Below, piece after piece: positions 1-11,039 of a stretch of 64,000 bases of DNA. The stretch comes from Diorhabda sublineata. Its lineage: Eukaryota; Arthropoda; Insecta; Coleoptera; Chrysomelidae. The DNA lies in the NCBI RefSeq assembly GCF_026230105.1, contig NC_079476.1, forward strand, positions 8,756,709-8,820,708, written 5' to 3'. A model generated the notes under the pieces. That model ran no database searches. It was not told where the DNA came from and saw nothing but the letters and a program-made list of their open reading frames with translations. The stretch's first letter is position 1; each line of letters starts with the position of its first letter. A program made the translations under genes and the position numbers.

Positions 1-640
1 TTGAAAGTAAATGAAGACTAAAAACATAAAATGGAATTTGATGTATGTGTAAGTGTTCAAAATATCTTCTGTTTTCACGAATATAAATACGTAGAATCCA
101 TTAATTTTGAAAATGGTTGGACATAAGTTATGGGGTCATTAAATTGACGTGACGTAAAATGACTTCAGACTCTTTCCTTGAGATATATCCAAACTGTGTA
201 GTTGAAACTATTAAAATCACATGAACGATGAATCGGAGCTTCTGCACCTCAACGTATCCATCAGTTCGGAAAATGTTTACCCGACCAATTACAACACCTT
301 CTATTGAAGTAGGATGGACCTTTATCATAAAAAATATATCTAAAAAAATTTAGAGAGCGGACTGTCATTTCTTGTAATTGACCAAAATCCACTAATAGGT
401 AGATCGTCTGGCAAGAACTCTTGGACTATTTCTAATGATAACGATGTAGCTGCTGCTCTTTAAGTATCCCTCAAGTACTTGAAGAAAATGTATAATTATT
501 TATTTAGCCATATTCTTCAAAAGAAGTGCTGGATTTTGATAGACTTGAAACCGTAGAATAATTATTTATTCTATCCAATTAGCAACTGCCCCAATTTTTT
601 TTAATTTGTGTTTGTAACTATAGACGCAAAGCATAAACTA
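1..640. other. No gene recognised
   Basis: AT-rich sequence with stops in all frames. A short minus-strand open stretch at 128-328 matches nothing I know. The missing downstream exons of the anoctamin-like gene (exon at 1844-2019, minus strand) could lie here or further left, but I found no second exon with family signature. Confidence 0.5.
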
Positions 641-1400
641 TAAATTCATATTATTTTCATTTATACCTTCTAAATAATGGCCAGACAAAACATGGTTGCA
701 ATTTTTTTATGTAAGAAGCCAACACAACAAGAAGGTAAACCGTATTAGACTCAAGTAGTTCGAGTATCGACTGCCGTTTCGAGATGCCTTTGATTTCATT
801 CATCTTTAACTGCTGTAGTTTGAGGTGTTCGAAAATAACGTGCCTTGATAGCTGATTCCACAAGTTTGCACTTTTCCAAAGAGTCCCTATTAATTGAAGT
901 TCTGGGCGTCTGCAGGCAAACTCGGCAGCCTCGTCTACCTTTAGAGTAGGACTTGGCTCTAAGTGGGGTTATGTTTGATAGCACGGAAGAGCATCTACCG
1001 TATTAGTATTAGTAAAACGGAATCAGATCGGCGACATTTCTTCTTTGCTCTAAGTTGTCGAATTTTCTTGTAAACTCTGGATACTTTGGAGCTCCAAATT
1101 GGCGAGCCGTACTCCTAAGATTGACGAATCTGGGCCTAATAGGGATTAGAAGCTGTTGCTGGGTATATAATCTTTTAGTTTTAAAGAAAGTTCCAAATTT
1201 TTATGCAGCTGCCTTGGGTAATTCGACCATATGACTATTGCTCCCAACTTCAACACCCCTAACAAATGAATTTGAGGTGATGGTGATATTTTATGTCCAG
1301 ATAGAACCAAATTCTGAGCCGCAGAGCTAGTCTGCGTCTTTGCTGCATTAAACTCAATCAGATTGCTTCTAGAATGTTTTCAAGATCGATGTTGATGGTG
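640..1400 (-). pseudogene. Degenerate CR1/Jockey-type LINE, C-terminal reverse transcriptase region
   Basis: Read on the minus strand in shifting frames, this gives the C-terminal half of a non-LTR reverse transcriptase. Seen pieces, in order: FNAAKTQ near 1350, QIHLLGVLKLG near 1260, a 'P-Q-L-L-I' stretch near 1150, RRNVADLI near 1030, then GRCSSVLSNI with TPRTS downstream to about 890. This order (thumb, then the 'HRRNVGDL..FYRYYHGRCS' block, then an arginine-rich end) is characteristic of CR1/Jockey-group LINEs. Several frameshifts and stops make it inactive. The clade is inferred from memory of the family pattern, not from a search. Confidence 0.5.
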
Positions 1401-1843
1401 GTAATCTGTTGCTGGCTACGGATTTGGGTGTTAGCCGAGTTTATTGGGGCTGTTGATTTGAACTACAACAGTGTGTCATTAATGCATTCTCCCCTCATCG
1501 CACTCTACTCTTTACTCCATGTTTTCTGTATTTTTCATGATCATTAGCCCTAACCTGATTGTTTTTGCTGAAATTCCAAATAATTTTATGTCACCTCGAT
1601 TGATTATGTGTAAAAACTATAATGAAAGTATATAAATCATGCTAATACTCAATTGTATTTGTTCAATAGTTCAAAAGTCATTGTTAAAACAACATTTCAA
1701 TTGAAAGGTGATGTTTTGATGCTCGTACGTATTTAAATATCTACTTGAATTCAATCATTCTTAAAATATTCCAACATAACTTAACTAAAAACTTTGGATA
1801 TAACACGTAATTGAATAAATACACCATTACAAAATGTACTTAC

Positions 1844-2019
1844 AGTAAAGTGTCCACTTTCAAGAACAAATCCTCCTATTTTTAGATTGTCTACAAATTT
1901 TTCAAATTTGGAAATCTTATCAGGATTAACTAACCAGCTTTTTCTATAAACCAAAATAAAGTCTACGGTTCTTTTACCATCGGCAAAATATAACGTTGAA
2001 TGTCTTTCCATTATAAATA
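1844..2019 (-). CDS. Anoctamin (TMEM16)-like gene, single N-terminal exon
   Basis: A 176-base exon on the minus strand, bounded by an acceptor (TTTTGATATAG, ending 2020) and a good donor (ACT|GTAAGT, at 1843). It encodes about 58 residues with the block YFADGKRTVDFILVYRKS, then FEKFVDNLKIGGFVLESG. In anoctamins, Ca2+-activated chloride channels and phospholipid scramblases of the plasma or internal membranes, the cytosolic N-terminal dimerisation domain opens with 'F.DG.R.VD.VLVY' followed by 'F..NL...GL.LE'; both are present in order. A methionine at 2011 is in frame, but the acceptor just upstream means it may be internal. No other exon was found here; transmembrane exons should lie to the left. 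The frame is intact and both splice sites look functional, so I treat it as part of a live gene. Confidence 0.7.
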
Positions 2020-2648
2020 CTATATCAAAAAGGAAATGTCAGGATGACATTTTTTTAACATTACTAATATATTTTTATTGGTTACTTATTGTACTTGTTT
2101 AAAGTACGCCGCATTGGACGTAAATCCAGATATCAATAATCGCGTGTTCTAGAGTTGCTATGACAATATCAACAACCCGAGAACAAGCTTTGTTCGGGAG
2201 TCAATTTATAATCAATTCAGAATCAGATGATAACCAATGTAGGATCCCTGTAAGTGCATGCTTGATTACGAAATAATTCAGTCTGTTGATTCAGCACGAA
2301 CGCGACTGATTAACAGAATCGATGAGACCCGCGAATATGGATCTGAAAATTCAAAACTGCGATCCGTGAACGACCATATTCGAAATACGCTTACGATCGG
2401 TTCCTAAACTGATTAGGAATCAGAACCGTGAACTTGGCTAGAGACTGTTTCAAACAGGGTTGTCAGATCTACCCCCTCCCCTCCCGAAAAGCAAGGGCGG
2501 GAAAATCTTCATAGAAATAAAGAAACATAAGGTTGAAAAAATAACCTTTAAAACGTATTTTTTCTAAAATGTATTATGTGGATCTTAGTATTAATATGAT
2601 TAATATCAATTTTTTAACCACATTTTAATCAAGTTATTCATTATTGTA
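2020..2648. other. No gene recognised
   Basis: Upstream intron of the anoctamin-like exon or intergenic DNA. The part around 2150-2460 is slightly GC-richer, with short self-complementary stretches around GAACGACC and CGATCGG, but no boundary or coding signal. It ends at the TA target site of the Tigger element. Confidence 0.4.
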
Positions 2649-2650
2649 TA

Positions 2651-4645
2651 CAGTTAAACCTGGATAAGTGAGACAACTCTATAAGTGAGAGTAATAGCTA
2701 GGACCCGTCATTTTAAGCTCCCAAAACCTCTATTAGCGAGAAACAGAAACCTCTGTGAGAGAGAGTCGTTTTTCCCTCATAGAACTCCGTTAGTGAGACT
2801 GCTACTTATCTTACTTATTATAAATTTAACATGTGCTATTTTATGACTCATTCTTAACTTTCCTGGAACTTTCTACCATTTTTTTTGTATTCTCGTCAAT
2901 ATTGTATCTATTCTATTTCGTGGAACTAAATAATGTTGTTATTTTATCGCATTCTTTTCAAATGGACACGTGTGCCTGTATACCGTCCTGTTTGTCGGAT
3001 TTACTCAGTTTATAGTTATCAATTGCGAAGGAAAGTTATGTTCTGCATCATGTCAAAACGGAAAATTAAAGTACTGTCATTAAGTGATAAACTTAAAATA
3101 GTGAATGCGTTTGTATCCGGAAAATCGCGAAATAAAATTCAGAAGGAGTTTAATTTACCAGAATCCACCTATTATAAAATTATAAAATCAAAAGACTCTA
3201 TAGAGTCTAAGTGCCCTGATGGACATGGAAGTATCAAGATGGCTAGAGTTTCTGAATTTCCCAATATCGAAAAGTGCCTTTTGAAATGGATAAAACGAAC
3301 TCTCGATAAGAATATTCCCACCTTTGTTGAAAGAAAAATCAAAAGAGTTTGCTACAAAACTGGGAATCCAGAACTTTTCAGCTAGCAACGGCTGGTAAGA
3401 GGGTTTTAAAAGGCGTCATGACATAGCTTTCAAAAAAGCAGCTGTGGAAAGTAAATCTGTGGACCAAGGTGTGTGCAACCACTGGACTGAAGATCTGCCA
3501 AATCTTTTAGAAGGGTACAAACCAGACGATATTTACTTTGTTTTTTAAGTGCCTTCCGGATAAAAAATTTACGTTTAAAGGCGAAAAATGCCACTAAGGG
3601 AAACAAAGCCAGGAATGCCTTACACTTCTCCAGTGTGTAAACATGAGTGGTAGGACAAACTCCCACTTACCAACATAAAAGTAATGTTTTTACCTGCTAA
3701 TATCACTAGTAAACTTCAACCATTAGATCAAGGCATCATTCACACTTTTAAACGCTTTTATCGCAGAGAAGTCGTTAAACATACTCTTACGAGTCTGGAA
3801 GAAAATAGAAGCCCTGAAATTAACGTACTTCTAGCTATGAAATTTGCTAGAAAAAAATGGTACTTAGTCAGCGACGTTACTGTCAAAAACTGCTTCAAAA
3901 AAGCTGGGTTTTGGAAAAGTATAGATGAGCAAGACCTGCCAGGGGAAAATGATGTTGAAGTTGGACCTAGCAACGAGGAATGGACTAAGCTTGTGTCTCA
4001 CGAATCCAATATGTTAATGCCAAGCTTCGAAGATTTCGTTCAAATTGACGACGACGTAACTACCACTGGAGAACAAACCAACGACGATATCGCTAAGAAT
4101 TGTGTGAGCACCTGTATTGCTGGAAATGACAGTGAAGACGAGGCACATATTCCGGAAACAGAAATAAAGATCATTCCACTCAAGCTAGCTTTAAATGCGT
4201 TGGAGACGGTGCGTCAATACTTTGATTATGCGGCGGTTATTGATCAAGCAATATTCGACAAAATTTATGAGCTAGAGAAAAGCATTGAAAATACAAAAAT
4301 AGAAAGCCAAACGAAATTGACGGTGTTTTTTGAGTGCAAATAAGTTCTAAATAAAATAAAATTACATAGTACATGAATTTTTATTTTGTTTTCGTAAGCA
4401 CTTAAGAATATATACATATGTACATAATAAAATTGTGCATATCATGCACATAATTTTATCATATATAGCATATCATGCACATATTTACTACATTTGTACT
4501 TGCTGTGACTTGTTATTGCTGCGTACCTATAAGAGAGAAACGCTACCCGTGTACCTGCATTAGCGAGACTCAGGTTAGTGAGAAACCTCTATAAGCGAGA
4601 ATTAGATTGTGCTCGCTTGAACTCTCACTTATCCAGGTTTGACTG
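2651..4645 (+). mobile_element. pogo/Tigger-like DNA transposon, full length
   Basis: The left end CAGTTAAACCTGGATAAGTG (2651) is matched by its inverse at the right end, with one mismatch (..TATCCAGGTTTGACTG, ending 4645). Both ends are flanked by TA (2649-2650 and 4646-4647), the target-site duplication of the Tc1/mariner/pogo superfamily. Just inside both ends are repeated CTCTATAAGTGAGA-type motifs, possible subterminal transposase-binding sites. The element is 1,995 bp and contains one decayed transposase gene in plus orientation. The ends are complete, so it could in principle be mobilised in trans. Confidence 0.92.
3050..4343 (+). pseudogene. Tigger/Jerky-type transposase pseudogene
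   Basis: The N-terminus (MSKRKIKVLSLSDKLKIV...) is a CENP-B/pipsqueak helix-turn-helix. It is followed by a CENP-B/Tc5-type second DNA-binding domain (FPNIEKCLLKWIKR, then after a frameshift FSASNGW..GFKRRHDI). The DDE domain starts near 3500 but is broken: the segment that should carry the first catalytic Asp reads through stops, and most of the middle, including the second Asp, is deleted between about 3640 and 3690. A 219-residue open piece (3684-4343) keeps the end of the catalytic domain (LPANITSKLQPLDQGII) with the expected third acidic residue, plus the acidic C-terminal tail ending VFFECK. Two frameshifts and an internal deletion make it dead. Confidence 0.88.
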
Positions 4646-4647
4646 TA

Positions 4648-5790
4648 TAATATAATAATAAATAAACGAAAGTTTAGTTGGAATCAACTTGATTATTTTA
4701 AATAATGATTTGTTTTAAGTTCGTTTTACTTTGATTAAAATAGTATTTTAACTAGATATTCAATACTTTTCCTTTTTTTATTTTTAAGCAAAAGCTTTCT
4801 TTTACAACGCAAATACTAGTACGGTAGTATGTAAAGCCCTTACTCATTTTCTTTTCTTTAATTTAATCTTATTAAAAATAACAAAATAATAGTATCATAG
4901 CAATAGAACTTTACACTGTGGTATACATTTAATTAATATTTGTTGTTAGATTTCACTGCTTCAATAATGTTTTTGACGTTCTTGTTAACTCTAATATTTT
5001 TTTAAAAGATTCAAACAGCTCTCATCAGATGAATTAATTGCTAGAATTAACTCCGCCTTGTTAAGTTCATCAAAATTTGAATCATGGTTTCAACTCATTG
5101 ATCTTATGATGTAGAATTGATTCTCTTCAGAAAAATCAAACCATTTTTACCCGACTGCCAGGAAGGGTTATGTTTTTAACGCGTCTCTTGTATGTATGTA
5201 TGGTAATATTCTTTATTACCTTGTATTTCCAGAACTGCTAAGCGGATTTTCACATTTGAGGTATCGTTAAATTAGTTTCATTAGCCCAAGTGTTCTTATA
5301 TAGGAGACATTAAAAAAAACCAAAATGGCGGATTTTGGACGCCATGTTGTGAGGTAAAAAAATTTTTTTTACTACCAAGCATATCGAGTTGGGTATCAAA
5401 ATGAAGGATTTTAAACACTGATTGTAAATATGTATATAACTTGCAGTTTTAATATTAAATGGAACGATAAAAAATAGCTAATTAAAATAATTCAGACCTG
5501 TGCGGATAGATGGCACCACTAGGTTTTTAAAACGCGGTATCGTTGTGACTTCTTGTTATCTAAGACTAATATATTTACTATGAGGACGGACCTACGTTGT
5601 TACTATAATTATAATTGTCTTGTGCGATTTAAATATCTTCATTATTTGGTAGTAAGTTATAATATCGTAATAAATTATTATAGGTTCACTAAGACCTTGT
5701 ACTTAGTTTTATATTTTATTCGCATCCGTTTCGTTCAATTGAATTAGTTTAAGTTGTAAAATGTAAATACTTATCGAGTTAGGCTAGGTT
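4648..5790. other. No gene recognised
   Basis: AT-rich sequence between the Tigger element and the Helitron helicase piece. The stretch 5150-5480 (gactgccaggaagggttatg onward, with AAAATGGCGGATTTTGG near 5321) looks like a dispersed repeat, but no terminal repeats were found. An open frame at 5553-5747 has no recognisable content. Confidence 0.4.
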
Positions 5791-5795
5791 TAGTT

Positions 5796-6509
5796 TTGAA
5801 TTTTACTTCCCGAAGGAGCGTTATACAAATTCTAGTTAGATACTGGTCCTGGATAGGGCCATTTGACGATGGAGAAGCTGTCAGAATTTTCCCAACAACT
5901 AGACTGGTTGATGCATATAACGCGACTATGACAGAAAAGTTAGAAAAGCTCACAAAAGTATACACCGTTAGTGCTGTAGACATCTCATTGGATCCTAAAA
6001 CATATTGTTAAAAACCACGAGAGGAATACTTACCTGAAGATCCCAATAAAACAGGTGGTATACCAAACCAACTCAAATTAGGTGTAGGCTCTCGAGCCAT
6101 GCTAAGACGGAACTTCAATGTTAACCATGGGCTGGTTAACGGTGCTATGGGTGTTATCCGACGAATAGATTGGCCAGCACAACGCATAGAGCAGTTGGAG
6201 CCGGGAGAACTGCCACAAGCAGTATTTGTGGAGTTCGATGACCCAAATATAACAGGGATTCGACCTGGTATTGGAGTCCGGATAGAGCCTTGTGCTACAG
6301 AATTTGATTCTTTACGTGGTAAAGGCAAGATCGCGCTACGAATGCTTCCCTTAATTCTATGCTGGGCAGTGACGGTGCATAAATTACAGGGCACAACTTT
6401 AGACCGAGCAGTTGTAAATTTCAGTAGAAACTTATTTGCAAAAGGTCAAGCTTACGTTGCTTTGAGCAGAGTGAAAACTCTCTCCAGACTTGCTATTAGT
6501 TCTCTTTAA
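5796..6509 (+). pseudogene. Helitron PIF1-type helicase, C-terminal fragment
   Basis: Continuous coding similarity interrupted by one TAA at 6009. The first part (VRIFPTTRLVDAYNATM) matches the region of Helitron helicases that follows the Walker motifs. The second (LGVGSRAMLRRNFNVNHGLVNGAMG; CWAVTVHKLQGTTLDRAVV; QAYVALSRVKTL) carries PIF1 superfamily-1 motifs V and VI, including the TVHK(L/S)QG block and the arginine of 'ALSRV'. The enzyme would unwind DNA during rolling-circle transposition. The Rep/HUH nuclease domain and helicase motifs I-III are absent, so this is a 5'-truncated piece. A large palindrome starts within a few bases of the stop codon, and no CTRR-hairpin terminus was identified. 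Confidence 0.8.
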
Positions 6510-6512
6510 TAA

Positions 6513-7030
6513 AAAACAAAAAACCCACCTGCATGGTTAACTACAATAAAAAATCAACTGAAAAGACTGAAACAATATGAATATTCAATGATAAGGTATT
6601 TTAAAAAAATAATGATTAGGTACTTAAAACCAGAAACATAAATTGAAACAGTACCAAACCAATGTCCCCGCATATTGTACACTTAGAAATATCAGCACGG
6701 TAGATTTTTCACTTTTTTGCAACATTATAAACAGGAATGCAGTCGGAGGCATGAAATTGAATGATATTATATAAATTATTATCTCTTTGTGCATGCCTCC
6801 GAATGTAATTCTGTTTATAATGTTGCAAAAAAGTGAAAAAACTACCGTGCAGATATTTTTAAGTGTACAATATGCGGGGACATTGGTTTGGTACTGTTTC
6901 AATTTATGTTTCTGGTTTTAAGTCCTAATCATTATTTTTTTAAAATACCTTATCATTGAATTTTCATCTTGTTTCAGTCTTTTCAGTTGATTTTTAATTG
7001 TAGTTATCCATGCAGGCGGGTTTTTTGTTT
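6513..7030. repeat. 518 bp near-perfect palindrome (fold-back element)
   Basis: The left half, starting aaaaaacccacctgcatgg, is repeated in inverse orientation to the end near 7030 (ccatgcaggcgggttttttg). Arms of about 235 nt run through matched blocks such as caactgaaaagactgaaac, accaatgtccccgcatattg and cacttttttgcaacattata, and meet in a short AT-rich centre near 6770. Small indels are the only breaks. A transcript would form a very long hairpin. No coding content; the 92-residue minus frame inside is a by-product. It abuts the Helitron helicase stop codon. It could be a fold-back MITE or a Helitron-captured inverted repeat. Confidence 0.9.
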
Positions 7031-7059
7031 TAATTATTATTTTATTTAAAATAATTAAT

Positions 7060-8280
7060 AGCTGTTTAATGTAATTCATTCAGCTCATCTGTCATGGCTA
7101 GCCGCTTGCTATCACTGAGCTTCCTTAAAGCTTTTAATACAACGGACCCATAAAACTTATCATTTACCCTACTTACAAGCTGCTTGACCAATTTAACCAT
7201 TAAATAATAAATTTCACCCGCTGTTGTTCCTTTATTTTGTAGTTTTTTGCTGGCAGTTTCAAAAACACGGACAGATTACTGATAAAGTGTAGAACTATTG
7301 TTTATTTACTTCAATAATTTCAATAGAGTTGACGAAAATAAAACATTTCTCAATGTCTTTGGAAGATTGTTCTTTTCTGAAAGGAAATAGGCCATCAAAG
7401 CTGGCCAGTTTCTAATAATTCTGTCAACAGCAGGTACCAAACTTGTAGTAACATGCCTAAGCTGTACTCTTCATCAATATATTCAAATATGTCTCTCAAA
7501 GAATCTCGCCTAACAACATATAAAGAAAAACAGGATTACATATTTAGGACTACTGCTTCAACATCAACTTTTGTGTCAATAACTTGGCGGAAAGCATTAT
7601 GAATAACATGGTATAAACAGCCTGCTTTTAACAAAGTGAATGCTGACCGGTTCTTACCCATGTTTGCATTTGTATTATCAGCAGAATAAGCTGTAACTTG
7701 GCTTAAACTTAGATTATGTTTTGTGAATCAAGACGTACCACAATTAACAATGGTGTCAGAGGTTTCCTGAGGTACAAGTCAAGCAGTTTGGTGGTGGTTT
7801 ATTCGATGAGTCTGTTAAAATAGGAGAGAAACTATCCCTTATTTCATTAATTACAGATTTTGTATACATTGGGCACAGTACATTTTTTACAATAGCTTCA
7901 GCTATAGTTCTTCAACAAGAAAATTTTGTAGCCACTTTTGAGTCAACATATAGTTTAGGTAAAAGCTTGTGACTCCAATCCATTCACATATAAGATAAAT
8001 TATGTTTAACTGTATGAAATACAGAGGTTAAATCTGCCAAAGACAGCCTGTCACTTTCAAGAAAAGTTTTAGTTGCAAAGAAATTTCTTATCGAAGAACT
8101 GGAAGCAACAGTCACTTTATTTCTTTTGTGTTTTCTACTTTGTTAATGTTGAGTAACATCACTACACCCACATGAGAAACATCTTTACCTGTACATGGCT
8201 TAAGCCACTCTTATTCTTTCATTCACTCCTCTCTGAATACGCACAACCTTTTCTTTGGTATATCTTCAGTGCTACAACTT
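7060..8280 (-). pseudogene. BED-finger hAT-type transposase remnant
   Basis: Read on the minus strand from 8280. The start resembles the BED zinc-finger region of this family (FREE-MKE-EWLKPCTGKD near 8200). A central block at 7560-7710 reads SQVTAYSADNTNANMGKNRSA, the 'DN.N.NFG' signature of the hAT catalytic domain, followed by LLKAGCLYHVIHNAFRQVID. The C-terminal part reads PAVDRIIRNWPALMAYFL near 7400 and ALRKLSDSKRLAMTDEL near 7100. At least eight frameshifts or stops separate the blocks. No terminal inverted repeats or 8-bp duplications were identified, so boundaries follow coding similarity only. Confidence 0.75.
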
Positions 8281-8864
8281 TTCCTTTTTCATGATTGATT
8301 GTATGTACGAAGAGTCTAGCAGTACCGATAGCCTAAATTTACTATTATAAAAGAAAAAGCTTTTTAAAACACATGTCGAACCTAATCAAACAGTATATAA
8401 ATTACCAACCTCATTCGGATAGAGCTTATCCGACTGCTGTGAACTGAACTGAGTAACGATTGGTGTAACATGGCGTAGTGGGGTTGTGGCGCGAATATTA
8501 ATGTTCTTTGTTACGAGATAATACGATGTTTACTAAAACATTTCATGTAGTTTTTTTAATTTTGTCACTCGTGAAAGTAAAATACGGGACAAACAACGTC
8601 CGTTTCAGTTTGTTCCGGGACGGGAAATACGGGACTGTCCTTTGAAATCTGGGACGTCTGGTGGTTCCAAATGTCAAATCGTTCATCATTCAATCAGAGC
8701 ATTTTTCGATTTTCGGGTTATTGAGCTAGAAAATTTTTTGCTAATTATAGAGAAAGTACAGAGCAAAAACAATTAGAAAAATTAAGACGTGTAGAAGATC
8801 CAGACGTGTTGGTTACTATAACTGATGAAGATGTATCTTCAATACGCATGTTGTCAATAATTTG

Positions 8865-8866
<2 letters not shown>

Positions 8867-8943
<77 letters not shown>
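8867..8943. repeat. (TA)n microsatellite
   Basis: An uninterrupted TA dinucleotide run of about 77 bases. Its length is likely to vary between individuals and be unreliable in assembly. Confidence 0.98.
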
Positions 8944-8945
<2 letters not shown>

Positions 8946-10966
8946 TTAGGAATAATTTGGGGATTTCAATATTTGAGCCCCCAGTTTTTCCAATAAACTA
9001 ACAGAACAAATGTTGCTGTCGTTGTTTTCTAATAAAATTTGTTTTCAGTACACATTCTTGAACCACCTTGGCAAATCTTGCTGATTACAGGGTTATATTT
9101 AACTAGATTTTTTACAGAACCATCGTTGTTTGATTCGGTAGAAAAAAATCTGTCAAGCAAGCAGCAGCTTCCCCACGTTTCCGAGCTAATTCTATCTCGG
9201 CTATGTGATATAATTTCCGTTACAGCCCTTCAGGAGTATTTTCATTCCATAAATTCATCATTTTCGTTACTTCTACGGAACTTAATGGTGTCGAACTTTG
9301 TTTCTTTTTACTGGGATCTGATTGCAGTTTCGTCGTATAGAACCGCGGGCAGCTCAAGCTTGTTAAAATACAACACTTTTGAATGAGTCAATAATAACTT
9401 TCATTTCTTTTGTTTTAGTCGTAGTTTCTTTGAACTCTACCATCTTTTCTTCTCATATTCGTTGGCCAATTCTTTAAAATCATACAAATATCTTACTGTA
9501 TACGGTAGTTTTTGGTATGTTTGATTCTATAATTTCATTGATATTCTCGTCAGTATTACATCCAAACCGTGACATTAGAGTAGTTCTCTTGAAATCTTGA
9601 ATCTACTGTCCTGGCAGTTTTTAGAAAAAACCTAACCTACTTAGTATTTTTTTTGATTTTCTAAAGAATATCATCAACGCTAAAAATGTTGGGTATAACT
9701 TTGGCTTTGAAAGGAATAAAAAATTTAAAATTTATAGTACTCTGGAAATCATTCCCTCACTAGGTCCCAAGATCCAGATTGTCCAGATTGTCTAATATTT
9801 TTAAAAAATCCGTTTGGAACTTGGACTTGTGTATTGAAAGTATAACAAACTTTCAAAATTTCTCTGAATTTACGATCATAAGCCATTAAATACTAGTCTA
9901 ATGTTAACTCAATATTCATCCCATGAAAAATAATCATTCCCTCACAGCATTACCAACAGTCGATAGTAAGTATATTTTTGAGAACTTTGATAATGCTCGC
10001 AATAGTTTTTGACAGTTGGTAGTACGGTTAGGTACTCGTTCCGAATGGAGAATTGACTTCAAGTTTGTTAGAATAATTGTTGGAAGAAGATTTACTGTTA
10101 ATTTTTTGAAGATTACGTTTTATTCAATCATTCCATCACAGTGAAGAATATTAGAGGTGATTATAATATTTCAATTTAATAAGTGTATTTTTAAAGGTAG
10201 AAAGCGTAGCGAAAAGCTATCCGATAACGAAAGGTTATGTTGCGAGATTTTTTTAGGTTATGATTTGTTTTGTCATTTCCTCATTTTGAATAAAATTGAG
10301 GGGATGATGAGTTGTGAGTTAATGATTTTCAGACTAGATCGACTCGGTTTCGTACATTTTTGCTTATTGAAACTTTTTAAGTACCATTTTGCCTTATTAC
10401 ATAATTTGTTACTTCATATAACCTAGTCGGATTTCAAATATATTCAAAAAATAAATGATACGATTACATAAACAATGAATATCATCATCATTTCCTCACC
10501 TCACTCATCATTCCTTCACATTTAAATAGTCGAAATTCATTTATTCTGGGGGCCATGATTTTTTCAATTCTACTAAGGAAAAAAGTATAAATTTCAGAGC
10601 AAATAAAGATAAATTAATTTTTTTATATTCTAATCATTTAATGATTGGAATTGTATTTCGAGATTTCATAAGAATTAAATATTTGAAGCGTCAAAATCGA
10701 AATAAATCAATATGTATCAAAGGCAAAGTGATAAAGTGAAAACAGCCCATGGGATATATTTTCAGTATAATGTTGTACTGATTTGTTTTCTTCAGATGAC
10801 TTCAAATTAATTAGATTTATAGTGGAGGAAAAAAATTTCAACAATTTTAATCAATATTAATATCAATCTAAAATTCACGGTATTGTTTGAAATAATTATC
10901 CTTATAGTCTAATATTCCACTTCTCGATTTAGCAGGTATCTATTTTTTTGATTGTACTAAGATTGA
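8944..10966. other. No gene recognised
   Basis: Two open frames of 115 codons (9039-9386) and 89 codons (10157-10426) show no domain, splice or family signal, and I do not call them genes. The phrase 'atcattcc(c/t)tcac' recurs at 9750, 9933, 10129, 10489 and 10507, a weak dispersed motif with no other organisation. Confidence 0.4.
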
Positions 10967-11002
10967 ATGAAGGTTTACGAGGTATCACAGATCAACTATA
11001 CA

Positions 11003-11039
<37 letters not shown>

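Noticed and set aside
8867..8943. TA run as a replication or regulatory element
   Set aside because: Simple microsatellite; nothing around it suggests function.
9039..9386. 115-codon open frame (plus)
   Set aside because: No recognisable domain, splice context or family pattern; length is compatible with chance in a 64 kb AT-rich window.
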